Below, in pieces: positions 25,443 to 33,960 of a DNA stretch of 64,000 nucleotides. Position numbers and translations under genes: made by a program. Position 1 is the stretch's first letter, and each line of letters begins with the position of its first letter. Source of the DNA: an uncultured Bacteroidaceae bacterium (GTDB taxonomy: Bacteria > Bacteroidota > Bacteroidia > Bacteroidales > Bacteroidaceae); contig CAJOLZ010000014.1 in the NCBI GenBank assembly GCA_905235575.1, forward strand, positions 1-64,000, written 5' to 3'. The notes beneath the pieces were generated by a model. It was not told the DNA's origin and did not search any database. It was given only the letters and a program-made list of their open reading frames with translations.

Positions 25443-26195
25443 ATGAAAGCTAAACATTTCCTTCCTTTGGCAGTCCTCCTCCTGTGTGGCTGTCAGGAGA
25501 GTGACATCGACCCCACGGCCGATTCCTCTCAGTTTGTAATGCTCGCCGAGGCCGTGCCCGATGCCATACTTGAGATACGCTACTACGGGACCTATAATTT
25601 CGTAGGAACACGCATCGACGGCTATCTGGAGCCCGCCGCCATCCTCACACGCAAGGCTGCCGATAGCCTCCGTGCCGTGAGCGACGACGTGAAAGCCCTG
25701 GGCTATCGACTGAAAATCTACGATGCCTACCGCCCGCAAGAGGGCGTCGACCACTTCGTGCGCTGGGCTGCCAACGTGAACGACACGCTCATGAAGTCCT
25801 ACTTCTATCCCGACCTCTCCAAGAGCGTCCTCTTCGAGCAGGAATACATCTACGAGCGCAGCGGCCACACACGCGGCTCCACCGTCGACCTCACGCTTTT
25901 CGACATGAACACCGAGAAAGAGCTCGACATGGGTGGCACTTTCGACTGGTTCGGAATTGAGAGCCACCCCGACTTCTGCACCGATCCCGAGACGGGCAAT
26001 TACAGTGCCGAGATAGCCGAGGCAACACCGCGAGGCATCACCGAAGAGCAGTACTGTAACCGTATGTTGCTCCGCGAGGCCATGCTGCGCCACGGCTTCA
26101 AACCCCTCTCCTCCGAGTGGTGGCACTTCACACTTACCGATGAACCATTCCCCGACACCTACTTCACGTTCCCTGTGCAGAATCTGAAGAAATAG
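25443..26195 (+). CDS. VanX/DdpX-type D-Ala-D-Ala dipeptidase, probable lipoprotein
   Basis: A 250-residue M15D metallopeptidase. The N-terminus MKAKHFLPLAVLLLCGC looks like a lipoprotein signal with Cys-17 as the likely lipidated residue. Zinc ligands are His-142 and Asp-149 (SGHTRGSTVD) and His-228, with catalytic Glu-225 (EWWH). KIYDAYRPQEGV is also typical of the family. Enzymes of this family cleave D-Ala-D-Ala, and exported versions are usually thought to recycle peptidoglycan fragments rather than give vancomycin resistance. No vanH/vanA-like genes are nearby. It lies 44 bp after the S46 gene. Confidence 0.9.
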   Translation: MKAKHFLPLAVLLLCGCQESDIDPTADSSQFVMLAEAVPDAILEIRYYGTYNFVGTRIDGYLEPAAILTRKAADSLRAVSDDVKALGYRLKIYDAYRPQEGVDHFVRWAANVNDTLMKSYFYPDLSKSVLFEQEYIYERSGHTRGSTVDLTLFDMNTEKELDMGGTFDWFGIESHPDFCTDPETGNYSAEIAEATPRGITEEQYCNRMLLREAMLRHGFKPLSSEWWHFTLTDEPFPDTYFTFPVQNLKK

Positions 26196-26232
26196 GCAAG
26201 TTATCAAGTCATAAACTTACTCCCTCAAAAAA

Positions 26233-26312
26233 CGCACCACGTTGCGACGGGCGTCGCAGCGTGGTGCGTAAGCTGTCGCAACGTGGTTCGACACGTGTCG
26301 AACTGCGGTGCG
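26233..26312 (-). repeat. Palindromic array R5 (four units, minus orientation)
   Basis: Units at 26233, 26255, 26277 and 26299. Read on the minus strand, the linkers (ACACGTGT, ACAGCTTA, ACGCCCGT) line up with array R12, and the array ends in six T. On the plus strand it is followed by TTTT. It lies between convergent genes and could end both transcripts. Confidence 0.88.
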
Positions 26313-26343
26313 TTTTCGGAAGGTCCTCTGGACTTCTGCGTTC

Positions 26344-27081
26344 CTACTTCGTAATTCCCTGATATTCCTGTTGCACCTGTTGGTAGCTCTGCAGGTTTCC
26401 GATGTCGTATCGTCGTCCGGGCATTTCCATGGCATGCACCGTGGTCTGTGTGCACAGCCATGCGATGTAGCTTCCGGGGGCGTCGGTGCCGCATCCTGCA
26501 GCAATACCCCGACTGACGAGCCGCGCGTCCTCGCGCGTGTAATAATAGAAAGGTGGGCACGCCCAGTGTGTCTCGGGTGTGGGTGATTTCTCGGTCATGC
26601 GCAGCACGCGGTCGTCGCCGTCGATGGTCACCACGCCACACTTGAGCAGACGTTTCTCGTCGGGCTCATAGAAGCGCATGATACAGCTGGTCTGCTTTTC
26701 TCGGGCATAGGTCACGAAACGCTGCAACGAGAAGTCGAGGACGTTGTCTCCGGCAATGACGAGCATGTCGTCGTCGAGCTGCAGGCTGTCGATGGCAAAC
26801 TGTATGTCGCAGACGGCTCCCAGACGTGTCTCGTTGGACTCGGTGCCGTCGTCCACCACCGTCACGCGCTGTTTTTTCTGCGCAGCCCAGGTCTGGAAAT
26901 GATGGGCAAACTTGTGGTTCGATATCACGACGTATTCGTCCACCAGCGCAGACCCGTCGATATCGTCGATGAGCCAGTCGAGGATGGTTTTCTCGCCCAC
27001 CTTGAGCAGGGGCTTGGGAAAATTCTCGGTGAGCGGATATAGGCGCGTGGCATAGCCTGCGGCAAGTATGAGGCATTTCAT
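26344..27081 (-). CDS. Sugar-1-phosphate nucleotidyltransferase
   Basis: A 245-residue nucleotidyltransferase of the RmlA/GalU-like fold. MKCLILAAGYATRLYPLT and NFPKPLLKVG are the nucleotide-binding start, GDNVLDFS the metal site, CGVVTIDG and TEKSPTP the sugar-binding strands. It lacks the C-terminal hexapeptide helix of bifunctional enzymes. It follows a GHMP sugar kinase by 42 bp on the same strand, so the two probably form a salvage route: free sugar to sugar-1-phosphate to nucleotide sugar. The sugar is not known. MurU-like or dTDP-glucose roles fit less well because the partner is not an AmgK-type kinase. Confidence 0.85.
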   Translation of the reverse strand: MKCLILAAGYATRLYPLTENFPKPLLKVGEKTILDWLIDDIDGSALVDEYVVISNHKFAHHFQTWAAQKKQRVTVVDDGTESNETRLGAVCDIQFAIDSLQLDDDMLVIAGDNVLDFSLQRFVTYAREKQTSCIMRFYEPDEKRLLKCGVVTIDGDDRVLRMTEKSPTPETHWACPPFYYYTREDARLVSRGIAAGCGTDAPGSYIAWLCTQTTVHAMEMPGRRYDIGNLQSYQQVQQEYQGITK

Positions 27082-27123
27082 CGTTCTGTAGTTTTTTAGA
27101 ATTTTGGCTTGATATTTCGGGAA

Positions 27124-28305
27124 TTATTCTGCATCGGCCACCAATCCGTCGGCACTCTCGCAGATATAGGCGGCATATTTTCCGCGCAGGTCGGGGAAGG
27201 CCTTCAGGTATTCGTCGCTGACGCGCTGGCAGATACTTTCCTCGAATGCAGGGTCTATGAGTGCCATGGAACATCCCTTGAAACCGGCTCCGCTGAAGCG
27301 TCCGCCGTAAACGCCATCGGTGGTGGTCATGATATCGTAGAGCTTCTTCAGTTCGGGCGACCCGGTTTCCCAGTTGTAGATGCTGCTCCATCCGCTCTCG
27401 AAACAGAGGCGTCCGTAGGTGTCGATGTCGCCCCTTCGCCATGCTTCGGCACCAGCCTCCACACGTTCAAATTCGGTGTACCAGTGTTCGGCTCTGCGTC
27501 TCCATGTCTCAGGCAGGCGGTCGCGATACTTGTCATACACCTCACGGGGGATGTCGCGCAGGTTGGTCTCCCGGAACTTGCCGTAGTCCATGCCTGCGAA
27601 AGCAGCGAGTGCATAGGCGGCACTGCGACATTCGTCAATGCGCATATTGAATTTCGAGCCGGTGAGCGTGCGTTCCAGACCGGAGAAGAAGATGGCAATC
27701 TTGTAGGGCTTCATGGTGGGCGCTGTGGGAATCAGCTCATACGTGTCGTCTTTGGTGTCGAGATAAAGCAGGTGATTTTTCCTGGAATACGTCTCGCAAC
27801 TCTGGTCGAGCTTGCCGCTGTTGACGCCCACATAGAGGTTCTCGGCCTCCACCGAACAGAGGATGAGTTCGAGGGGCGTGGGTGTGATGTTGTTGACATG
27901 ACAGAGCGCTTTCAGGAATACCAGCCCCACGGCAGCGGACGAACTGATGCCTCCGATGGGCAGACTGCCGTCGATGACACCGCTCAGGCCGGTGTGGAGC
28001 ACGTAGCGTTCCTTGAGGCGCAGCGTAGCACCACGCAGATAATCGGCCCAATCGTTCTGCTTGTTACTGGGTGCGTCGTTTACGTGCCACTGTGCTCGCT
28101 TGTCGAACTGCATCGAACAGATCTCTACCACTCCGTTCTGCTTGGGGCGATAGGCTATGTGGATACCTTTGTCAAGGGCAAAACCTGTGACTTTACCTAA
28201 GTTGTGGTCCGAATGTGCACCAATGGGGCAAACGCGGTAGGGGCAGAAAGCCAGATAGTCGGCTTCCCGCTTGTAGATTTCCTGGAAACGTTCCTGACAA
28301 CGCAT
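27124..28305 (-). CDS. GHMP sugar kinase, galactokinase/galacturonokinase-like
   Basis: A 393-residue GHMP kinase. The sugar-binding motif at residues 21-35 is CPYRVCPIGAHSDHN, where galactokinases have GRVNLIGEHTDYN. The Ala-His-x-Asp-His form resembles plant galacturonokinase. The ATP loop LPIGGISSSAA is at 115-125, and the C-terminal GGRFSGAGFKGCS motif is present. It is thus a galactokinase-family anomeric kinase whose preferred sugar may be galacturonate or another sugar rather than galactose. The neighbouring nucleotidyltransferase supports a nucleotide-sugar salvage role. A -7 box lies at 28360-28367. Confidence 0.82.
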   Translation of the reverse strand: MRCQERFQEIYKREADYLAFCPYRVCPIGAHSDHNLGKVTGFALDKGIHIAYRPKQNGVVEICSMQFDKRAQWHVNDAPSNKQNDWADYLRGATLRLKERYVLHTGLSGVIDGSLPIGGISSSAAVGLVFLKALCHVNNITPTPLELILCSVEAENLYVGVNSGKLDQSCETYSRKNHLLYLDTKDDTYELIPTAPTMKPYKIAIFFSGLERTLTGSKFNMRIDECRSAAYALAAFAGMDYGKFRETNLRDIPREVYDKYRDRLPETWRRRAEHWYTEFERVEAGAEAWRRGDIDTYGRLCFESGWSSIYNWETGSPELKKLYDIMTTTDGVYGGRFSGAGFKGCSMALIDPAFEESICQRVSDEYLKAFPDLRGKYAAYICESADGLVADAE

Positions 28306-28359
28306 AATGTTTGGTCGGAGTAAGATAGTTATTGGGTGTATAATTCAATCCTTTGGCTA

Positions 28360-28367
28360 CAAAAGTA
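28360..28367 (-). promoter_or_regulatory. -7 box of the kinase-nucleotidyltransferase operon
   Basis: TACTTTTG on the minus strand, 54 bp before the start. No clear -33 element. Confidence 0.5.
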
Positions 28368-28463
28368 TGAAAATTCGGCGAGTTGGCTATCCTCGGAGTG
28401 GTATTTTTTCCCCAGCGATGCAAAAATGCAGCTTACAGCCCATCGAGTTTCGGCAGAAATCCC

Positions 28464-28471
28464 TAATTTTG
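28464..28471 (+). promoter_or_regulatory. -7 box of the DUF308 gene
   Basis: TAATTTTG, 30 bp before the ATG. Confidence 0.5.
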
Positions 28472-28501
28472 CGATGAGAAAACCTATTAAGACTACCTTT
28501 T

Positions 28502-29080
28502 ATGAAATCGTTTCTTTATGTTCTGTTGCGCGCCGTCTGCGCTTTTGTGATAGGACTTTTGCTTGTCAGCAACCCCTTGTCGATGACCACCACCATCGTG
28601 CAGTTCATCGGTGCCGTCTTCATTCTGTTGGGTCTGACGCAGACACTGGGCTACTTCCTGCCGAAATCCAAAGGGGACTCCATGCTGCGTCCCATCTTTC
28701 CGTTTGTCGGTCTTGGCTCCATCCTGCTGGGCGTCGTTCTGGTGCTGATGCCCTCCACGTTTGTCACCTTCCTGATGTATCTGCTGGGCTTCTTCCTGAT
28801 ACTGGCCGGTGCGAGTCAGTTTATCTCGATGGTGCTCCGCCGCAACGTTGCCCCGCTGCAGTGGTGGCTTTTTGTCATACCCCTGCTGCTTTTCTGCGCA
28901 GGTCTTTTCATACTGATACGTCCGCTCGAGTCAGCCTCACTGCCTTTTATCATTCTGGGCATCGGCTGCCTGGGCTATGCTGTTTCCGAGCTCATTCTGG
29001 GACTTCGTCTCTGGTATTACGAACGCCAGAAACAGAAGGAGTACGTCGACTTTGAGCCAGTAGAGGAAGCAGAATCGTAA
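28502..29080 (+). CDS. HdeD-like DUF308 membrane protein
   Basis: A 192-residue inner-membrane protein with six predicted hydrophobic helices in three pairs, the layout of HdeD/DUF308 proteins. Examples are AVCAFVIGLLLVSNP, GAVFILLGLTQTLGYF and GSILLGVVLVLMP. A charged tail (RQKQKEYVDFEPVEEAES) ends the protein. In enterobacteria HdeD relates to acid resistance; the role here is unknown. Its last 89 bp overlap the 3' end of the MATE gene on the other strand, an unusually deep convergent overlap. Confidence 0.8.
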   Translation: MKSFLYVLLRAVCAFVIGLLLVSNPLSMTTTIVQFIGAVFILLGLTQTLGYFLPKSKGDSMLRPIFPFVGLGSILLGVVLVLMPSTFVTFLMYLLGFFLILAGASQFISMVLRRNVAPLQWWLFVIPLLLFCAGLFILIRPLESASLPFIILGIGCLGYAVSELILGLRLWYYERQKQKEYVDFEPVEEAES

Positions 29081-30401
29081 GGAAGGCCGGCACAAGGAAG
29101 CATACGGCGGCCACCCATGCCGTGGGGTCGCCGAAGCACACAGCCGTATAGCCCCACACGGGCACTGCCCACAGCGAGACACCGATGCGGGCAAACATTT
29201 CCGAGACACCGCTCAGCATGCTCAACTTCGTATAACCCATGCCCTGTATGCTGTAACGGAGCACACACAGCGTGCCCAGGACGGGATAGAACGGCATGGA
29301 CGAGTGCAGAAACTGTTCGATGCCGCGCAGTACGCCCTCGGCATGGGTCGCATCCGCTTCGCTGACAAAGAGACTGCCCACCTGGTATGTCACGGGCCAC
29401 ATCAGTGCCAGCACCACCAACGAATATCCCACTACGATAAACAGTGCGTCGCGCACCCCCGACAGGATGCGCTGCGGCTGTCGTGCGCCATAGTTCTGCC
29501 CACAATAGGTGGCCATTGCCACGCCCATATTTTCGAGCATGCACATCAGGAACATCTTGATGCGCATGGCCACGGTGAACGCCGCGGCATAGGTTGTGCC
29601 CAGCGCATTGTTTGAGGCCTGCAACATCATGCTGCCGATGGCCGTGATGCTGAACTGAAGCCCCATGGGAACACCTATGCCGAGCACCTCGAGTGCCATC
29701 TGACGGGAGAATGTCTGCTCGTCGGCCGAGACGTACTGCAAAACGGGGTAGCCTCTCCTCATATATATGTAACACAGCAGTGCCGAGACGCTCTGCGACA
29801 CCACGCTGGCCACCGCCACGGCTGCCACACCCATGCCGAGAAGACACACCAGCACGAGGTCGAGCACCACATTGAGGAGTGTTCCGACGGCCAGACACAT
29901 GAAAGGCGTCTTGGAGTCGCCCACCGCACGCAGAACACCCGAGAAGAGGTTGTAGCAGAAAAGCGTAGGCAAACCCAGAAAGGTGACGAACAGATAGGCC
30001 CACGCATCGTCCATAATCTCGGACGGCGTCTGCATCCATTCCAGAATATGGCGGCACAGCAGGCTCGTGACCACCGCCAGCGCCACGCCAAGCAGGAGCG
30101 AAAGTCGGATGCTGACGGACACGAATCGTCGCATACGGGAATAGTCGCCCGCACCGAAACTCTGCGCAACGGGGATGGCGAAGCCGGCGCAGCATCCGTT
30201 GCAAAAGCCCAGTATCAGAAAGAGAACCGACGAACTGGCTCCGATGGAGGCCAGCGGACCGATGCCCAACCATCGCCCGACAACGGTGGCGTCGATGAGC
30301 GAATAGGCCTGCAAGAGCATATTGCCCAGCACCAGCGGCACCGCAAAGCGCAGTATGTGCCCCAGCGGCCGACCAACGGTCATATCTTTTGTGCGCGCCA
30401 T
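28992..30401 (-). CDS. MATE family efflux transporter
   Basis: A 469-residue integral membrane transporter with about 12 hydrophobic segments. It begins with GRPLGHILRFAVPLVLGNMLLQ, typical of the DinF/NorM branch, and includes YSLIDATVVGRWLG and GMGVAAVAVASVVSQ. The family exports cationic drugs or metabolites using a Na+ or H+ gradient; the substrate is not readable. The C-terminal 25 residues (after LLPLLAQ) are hydrophilic and encoded antisense to the DUF308 gene. Its promoter is at 30428-30458. Confidence 0.92.
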   Translation of the reverse strand: MARTKDMTVGRPLGHILRFAVPLVLGNMLLQAYSLIDATVVGRWLGIGPLASIGASSSVLFLILGFCNGCCAGFAIPVAQSFGAGDYSRMRRFVSVSIRLSLLLGVALAVVTSLLCRHILEWMQTPSEIMDDAWAYLFVTFLGLPTLFCYNLFSGVLRAVGDSKTPFMCLAVGTLLNVVLDLVLVCLLGMGVAAVAVASVVSQSVSALLCYIYMRRGYPVLQYVSADEQTFSRQMALEVLGIGVPMGLQFSITAIGSMMLQASNNALGTTYAAAFTVAMRIKMFLMCMLENMGVAMATYCGQNYGARQPQRILSGVRDALFIVVGYSLVVLALMWPVTYQVGSLFVSEADATHAEGVLRGIEQFLHSSMPFYPVLGTLCVLRYSIQGMGYTKLSMLSGVSEMFARIGVSLWAVPVWGYTAVCFGDPTAWVAAVCFLVPAFLTILLPLLAQSRRTPSVSGVRNTRDEVPE

Positions 30402-30427
30402 TTTTGTCCTTCGTTCTCTTCGAGCCG

Positions 30428-30458
30428 CAAAATTACTACTTTTCCCCGATACAGCAAT
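30428..30458 (-). promoter_or_regulatory. MATE gene promoter
   Basis: On the minus strand: ATTG (30458-30455), a 19-bp spacer, TAATTTTG (30435-30428). Confidence 0.6.
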
Positions 30459-30535
30459 AAGAGCAGGTTTGCACAGATGACGAATTGTTTACAGTTTTCG
30501 GTGCGTATTTCGAAGCGAAATTTGAAAAAGCCTGT

Positions 30536-30593
30536 CGAAGCGTGCTGCGCAGAATGACGCACCGCAGTGCGACGGCTGTCGCAACACGGTGCA
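30536..30593 (+). repeat. Palindromic array R6 (three units)
   Basis: Units at 30536 (CGAAGCGTGCTGCG), 30558 and 30580, then ATTTTCG. It lies upstream of both divergent genes, so it cannot be a terminator for either. Confidence 0.85.
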
Positions 30594-30766
30594 TTTTCGT
30601 CAAAATCACATTCCGTCGCGAATTTCGTGGAGCAGACAACGAGTACACGAAATTTGCGAGTATTGAGAACCAGGTGGTTACAAATCCGTCGAATCGAACT
30701 CCTCACAACGACGCAACGAAGCGCATTCATTCTCACACTTTCTCACACGCGTTTCCGACACCCCTT
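30536..30766 (+). repeat. Composite repeat element, copy B
   Basis: Array R6 plus a tail homologous to 20929-21102. Length (231 bp) and order match copy A (232 bp). The tail ends about 125 bp before the C1 peptidase -33 box. Confidence 0.75.
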
Positions 30767-30892
30767 GCGGAGCAATGCGGAGAGACTTCGGCCGATTTAT
30801 TTACAGAAAAGGAGTCCGCAGCATCGGCTTCCGCAGCGCGGACACATCGTAACGGCAATTCCGTTCAAAAACAGGGAAAAAATGTTTTTCGT

Positions 30893-30923
30893 TTTGCACT
30901 TTCCTCGCTTATTCGTAACTTTG
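30893..30923 (+). promoter_or_regulatory. Promoter of the C1 peptidase-rbfA-permease operon
   Basis: TTTG 30893-30896, a 19-bp spacer, TAACTTTG 30916-30923. Confidence 0.8.
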
Positions 30924-30948
30924 CAGCGATATAAACAAGAAAAGAGAT

Positions 30949-32340
30949 ATGAGAACAACCCTCACCTGCGTCTTTGCCCTCTGCTGCGCGCTGGGGCAGG
31001 CACAAACCAACATCACTCCCGAAGTGCTCCAGAGCCTGGAAGGAGCATACAGCGGCACACCGTCGGAAAAGGCTCTGCGCAACGCACTCAGCAACAACAG
31101 CATCGCCAAAATGGCGATAAACCAAGAACATACGCAGAGCGCCGATACGTACTTCAGCATCGAGGTGAAGAACACGGGCATCAGCGACCAGGCCAGCAGC
31201 GGACGATGCTGGCTCTTCACGGGCACCAACGTGCTGCGCAACCGCGCCATGAAACGGCTGGGCGTCAAGAACTTCTTCTTCAGTCAGGTCTATCTCTTCT
31301 TCTACGACCAGTTGGAGAAGAGCAACCTGTTCCTGCAAGGCATCATCGACACACGCAAGAAACCCATCGACGACCAGATGGTGGAATGGCTCTTTCAGCA
31401 CCCACTGAGCGACGGCGGCACCTACACGGGCGTGGCCGACCTGGTGACGAAATACGGCGTGGTGCCACAGGACGTGATGGCCGAGACTTACAACAGCAAC
31501 AGCACAAGCGAATTCAACAGTCACCTGAGACGTAAACTGCGCGAATTCGGCATCCAGCTGCGCGAGAAGAGCGAAGCCGGAGCCAGCGAGAAAGTGCTGC
31601 AGGAGACCAAAGTGGAACAACTGAAGACCGTCTACCGTATGCTGGTGATGGCCTACGGACAACCGCCAAAGACATTCACATGGACCCCCACGGAAAACGG
31701 TAAGCCCAAGGGAGAGCCCAAGACCTATACGCCGCAAGAGTTCTACCACGAGGTGTGCGGAAACGACGAAGACCTCTGCGCCGACTATGTGATGCTGATG
31801 AACGACCCCAGCCGTCCCTACGACCAGGTGTACGAGATTGACTACGACCGCCATCTCTACGACGGACACAACTGGCTCTACGTGAACCTCGACATCGAGG
31901 AACTGAAACCGATGGCCATAGAAAGTCTGAAGGATTCGATGCAGATGTACTTCTCGTGCGACGTGAGCAAATTCCTGGATCGCACCACCGGCATCCTCGA
32001 CCTCGAGAACTACGACTACGGGAGCCTGCTGGGAACCACCTTCGGCATGAACAAACGACAGCGCATACAGACGGGCGACAGCGGCAGCACACACGCCATG
32101 ACACTGATGGCCGTCGACCTGAACAAAGACGGGAAACCCACGAAATGGAAGGTGGAAAACAGCTGGGGAGCTACAAGCGGACTCGCCGGCTACCTCATCA
32201 TGAGCGACGAGTGGTTCAACGAGTACATGTTCCGCGTGGTGATAAACCGCAAATACTGCACCCAGAAGGTGAAAGACCTGCTGAAGAAGAAACCTATCAG
32301 ACTGCCCGCATGGGACCCTATGTTCATGGGCGAAGAATAA
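30949..32340 (+). CDS. pepC: Secreted C1B cysteine peptidase (aminopeptidase C/bleomycin hydrolase family)
   Basis: A 463-residue papain-family peptidase with an N-terminal signal (RTTLTCVFALCCALGQAQ). The catalytic residues are Gln-81 and Cys-87 in DQASSGRCW, His-382 in GSTHAM, and Asn-404 in VENSWG. Spacing and length fit PepC/bleomycin hydrolase, which trims N-terminal residues from peptides. Export, unusual for classical cytosolic PepC, fits a periplasmic peptide-degrading role alongside the S46 peptidase. It is followed by rbfA after 13 bp. Confidence 0.9.
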   Translation: MRTTLTCVFALCCALGQAQTNITPEVLQSLEGAYSGTPSEKALRNALSNNSIAKMAINQEHTQSADTYFSIEVKNTGISDQASSGRCWLFTGTNVLRNRAMKRLGVKNFFFSQVYLFFYDQLEKSNLFLQGIIDTRKKPIDDQMVEWLFQHPLSDGGTYTGVADLVTKYGVVPQDVMAETYNSNSTSEFNSHLRRKLREFGIQLREKSEAGASEKVLQETKVEQLKTVYRMLVMAYGQPPKTFTWTPTENGKPKGEPKTYTPQEFYHEVCGNDEDLCADYVMLMNDPSRPYDQVYEIDYDRHLYDGHNWLYVNLDIEELKPMAIESLKDSMQMYFSCDVSKFLDRTTGILDLENYDYGSLLGTTFGMNKRQRIQTGDSGSTHAMTLMAVDLNKDGKPTKWKVENSWGATSGLAGYLIMSDEWFNEYMFRVVINRKYCTQKVKDLLKKKPIRLPAWDPMFMGEE

Positions 32341-32353
32341 GAAGAAACATATT

Positions 32354-32689
32354 ATGGAAACAACACGACAGAACAAGATAGCCCGCCTCATCCAGAAAGA
32401 ACTGAGCGACATGTTCCAGCGGCAGACGAGCGGAATGCGGGGCGTGCTGGTGAGCGTCAGTGCCTGCCGCATCAGTCCCGACCTGAGCGTGTGCCGCGTC
32501 TACCTGAGCGTCTTTCCCAGCAACCGCGCCGAGGAAATAGTGGGCAACGTGAACACCAATCAGCGACAAGTGCGCTACGAACTGGGAACACGCGTCGGCA
32601 AACAGCTGCGCATCATTCCTGAACTGAAATTCTTCGTAGACGACTCGCTCGACTATGCCGAACACATCGACGAATTGCTGAAACAGTGA
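32354..32689 (+). CDS. rbfA: Ribosome-binding factor A
   Basis: A 111-residue KH-fold protein needed for 16S rRNA 5'-end maturation and 30S assembly. Evidence is the N-terminal RQNKIARLIQKELSDMF, the central SVSACRISPDLSVCRVYLSVF (in two parts), and RYELGTRVGKQLRIIPELKFFVDDSLDYA. Size is typical. Its stop overlaps the start of the permease gene by 4 bp (GTGA). Confidence 0.93.
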   Translation: METTRQNKIARLIQKELSDMFQRQTSGMRGVLVSVSACRISPDLSVCRVYLSVFPSNRAEEIVGNVNTNQRQVRYELGTRVGKQLRIIPELKFFVDDSLDYAEHIDELLKQ

Positions 32690-33912
32690 ACACCGGCCTC
32701 TACATAGCACGGCGCTACCTCGTCAGCAAGAAGAGTCACCATGCCATCAACATCATCAGCGGCATCTCGGTGGTGGGCGTTGCCATCGCCACCATGGCGC
32801 TGGTGTGCACGATGAGCGTCTTCAACGGCTTTCAGGAACTGGTGGCCGACCTCTTCACCGCCTTCGACCCGCAACTTCGCATCACCCCCATCGAAGGCGC
32901 TACCTTTGCGGCCGACGACGAAGCGGTGCTCCGCCTGCAACAACTGCCGGAGGTGGAGATATGCACACCCGTACTGGAAGATCAGGCACTGGTGGTGCAG
33001 AACGGACAGCAGCAGGTGGTGACCATCAAAGGCGTGGCCGACAACATCCGCGAACAAGCCTCCATCGAAGATATCCTGTACGGCGAAGGCGACTTCTGTC
33101 TCCATGCCGATGTGCTCGAATATGGCGTCATGGGAATACAACTGGCAAGCAAACTGGGGCTGACAGCCTCGTTTCCCGATCCAATACAGGTTTACGCACC
33201 GAAGAAAGGCGAGCAGGTGAACATGGCCAACCCCATGAGTTCCTTCAATCACGACGAGCTGCAGAGCCCCGGTGTGGTGTTCATGGTGAAGCAGGTGAAG
33301 TACGACGGGCAGTATATCCTGACAAGCCTCGGCTTCGCACAACGCCTCTTCGACCAGCCCGGACAGCTCTCGGCCATGGAAGTGAAACTGAAGGACGGCA
33401 TCTCGACAAGCAACGGCAAGCGGCAGGTGAAGCAAGCAATGGGAGGACGATTCAAGGTGAGTGACCGATATGAACAGCAGGAAGATGTCTTCCGAATCAT
33501 GCGCGTCGAGAAACTCATCTCGTATCTCTTCCTGACGTTTATCCTGCTGGTGGCCTGCTTCAACATCATCGGTTCGCTCTCCATGCTGATGATAGACAAG
33601 CGTGCCGACGTAAAGACACTGCGCAGTATGGGAGCCACAGACAGCCTCATCAACAAGATATTCATGCTAGAGGGCTGTCTCATCAGCCTTGCAGGCTCGC
33701 TCGTCGGAATAGTCCTGGGCGTGGCACTCTGCTGGGCACAACAGCAATTCGGCCTCATCGCAATGGGTTCGGTGGAAGGTAGCTTCATCGTGGAGGCCTA
33801 TCCCGTCAGCGTACATCTGAGCGACGTAGCCATCATCTTTGTCACCGTATTGGCGGTGGGATGGGCTGCCATCTGGTATCCCGTCAGATATCTTTCGCGC
33901 AACCTACTTTAA
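32686..33912 (+). CDS. LolC/LolE-type ABC transporter permease
   Basis: A 408-residue inner-membrane protein with one N-terminal transmembrane helix, a large periplasmic domain (residues about 45-280) and three C-terminal helices, the FtsX/LolCE layout. The start MNTGLYIARRYLVSKKSHHAINIIS and the LRSMGATDSLINKIFMLEG segment are typical. The family frees lipoproteins from the inner membrane for transport to the outer membrane. GTG 32686 is the start and overlaps the rbfA stop. The ATPase partner (LolD) is not in this window. Confidence 0.87.
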   Translation: MNTGLYIARRYLVSKKSHHAINIISGISVVGVAIATMALVCTMSVFNGFQELVADLFTAFDPQLRITPIEGATFAADDEAVLRLQQLPEVEICTPVLEDQALVVQNGQQQVVTIKGVADNIREQASIEDILYGEGDFCLHADVLEYGVMGIQLASKLGLTASFPDPIQVYAPKKGEQVNMANPMSSFNHDELQSPGVVFMVKQVKYDGQYILTSLGFAQRLFDQPGQLSAMEVKLKDGISTSNGKRQVKQAMGGRFKVSDRYEQQEDVFRIMRVEKLISYLFLTFILLVACFNIIGSLSMLMIDKRADVKTLRSMGATDSLINKIFMLEGCLISLAGSLVGIVLGVALCWAQQQFGLIAMGSVEGSFIVEAYPVSVHLSDVAIIFVTVLAVGWAAIWYPVRYLSRNLL

Positions 33913-33960
33913 ACCACAGACTACTTTTCACGTCTTATAAATGCAATTTCCGAAAACGAC

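Larger units (their letters stand above)
30402..30948. other. Divergent intergenic region with composite repeat
   Basis: 547 bp between divergent MATE and C1 peptidase genes. It holds the MATE promoter, array R6, the composite tail to 30766, an inverted repeat with GTCCGC/GCGGAC arms (about 30818-30845), and the rightward promoter at 30893-30923. A minus-strand open frame (30380-30736) parallels that at 20838-21071 but is not called as a gene. Confidence 0.7.

Noticed and set aside
25443-26195. Vancomycin-resistance gene, because of VanX similarity
   Set aside because: No VanH/VanA partners or regulators are nearby and the protein is an exported lipoprotein, which fits cell-wall peptide turnover better.
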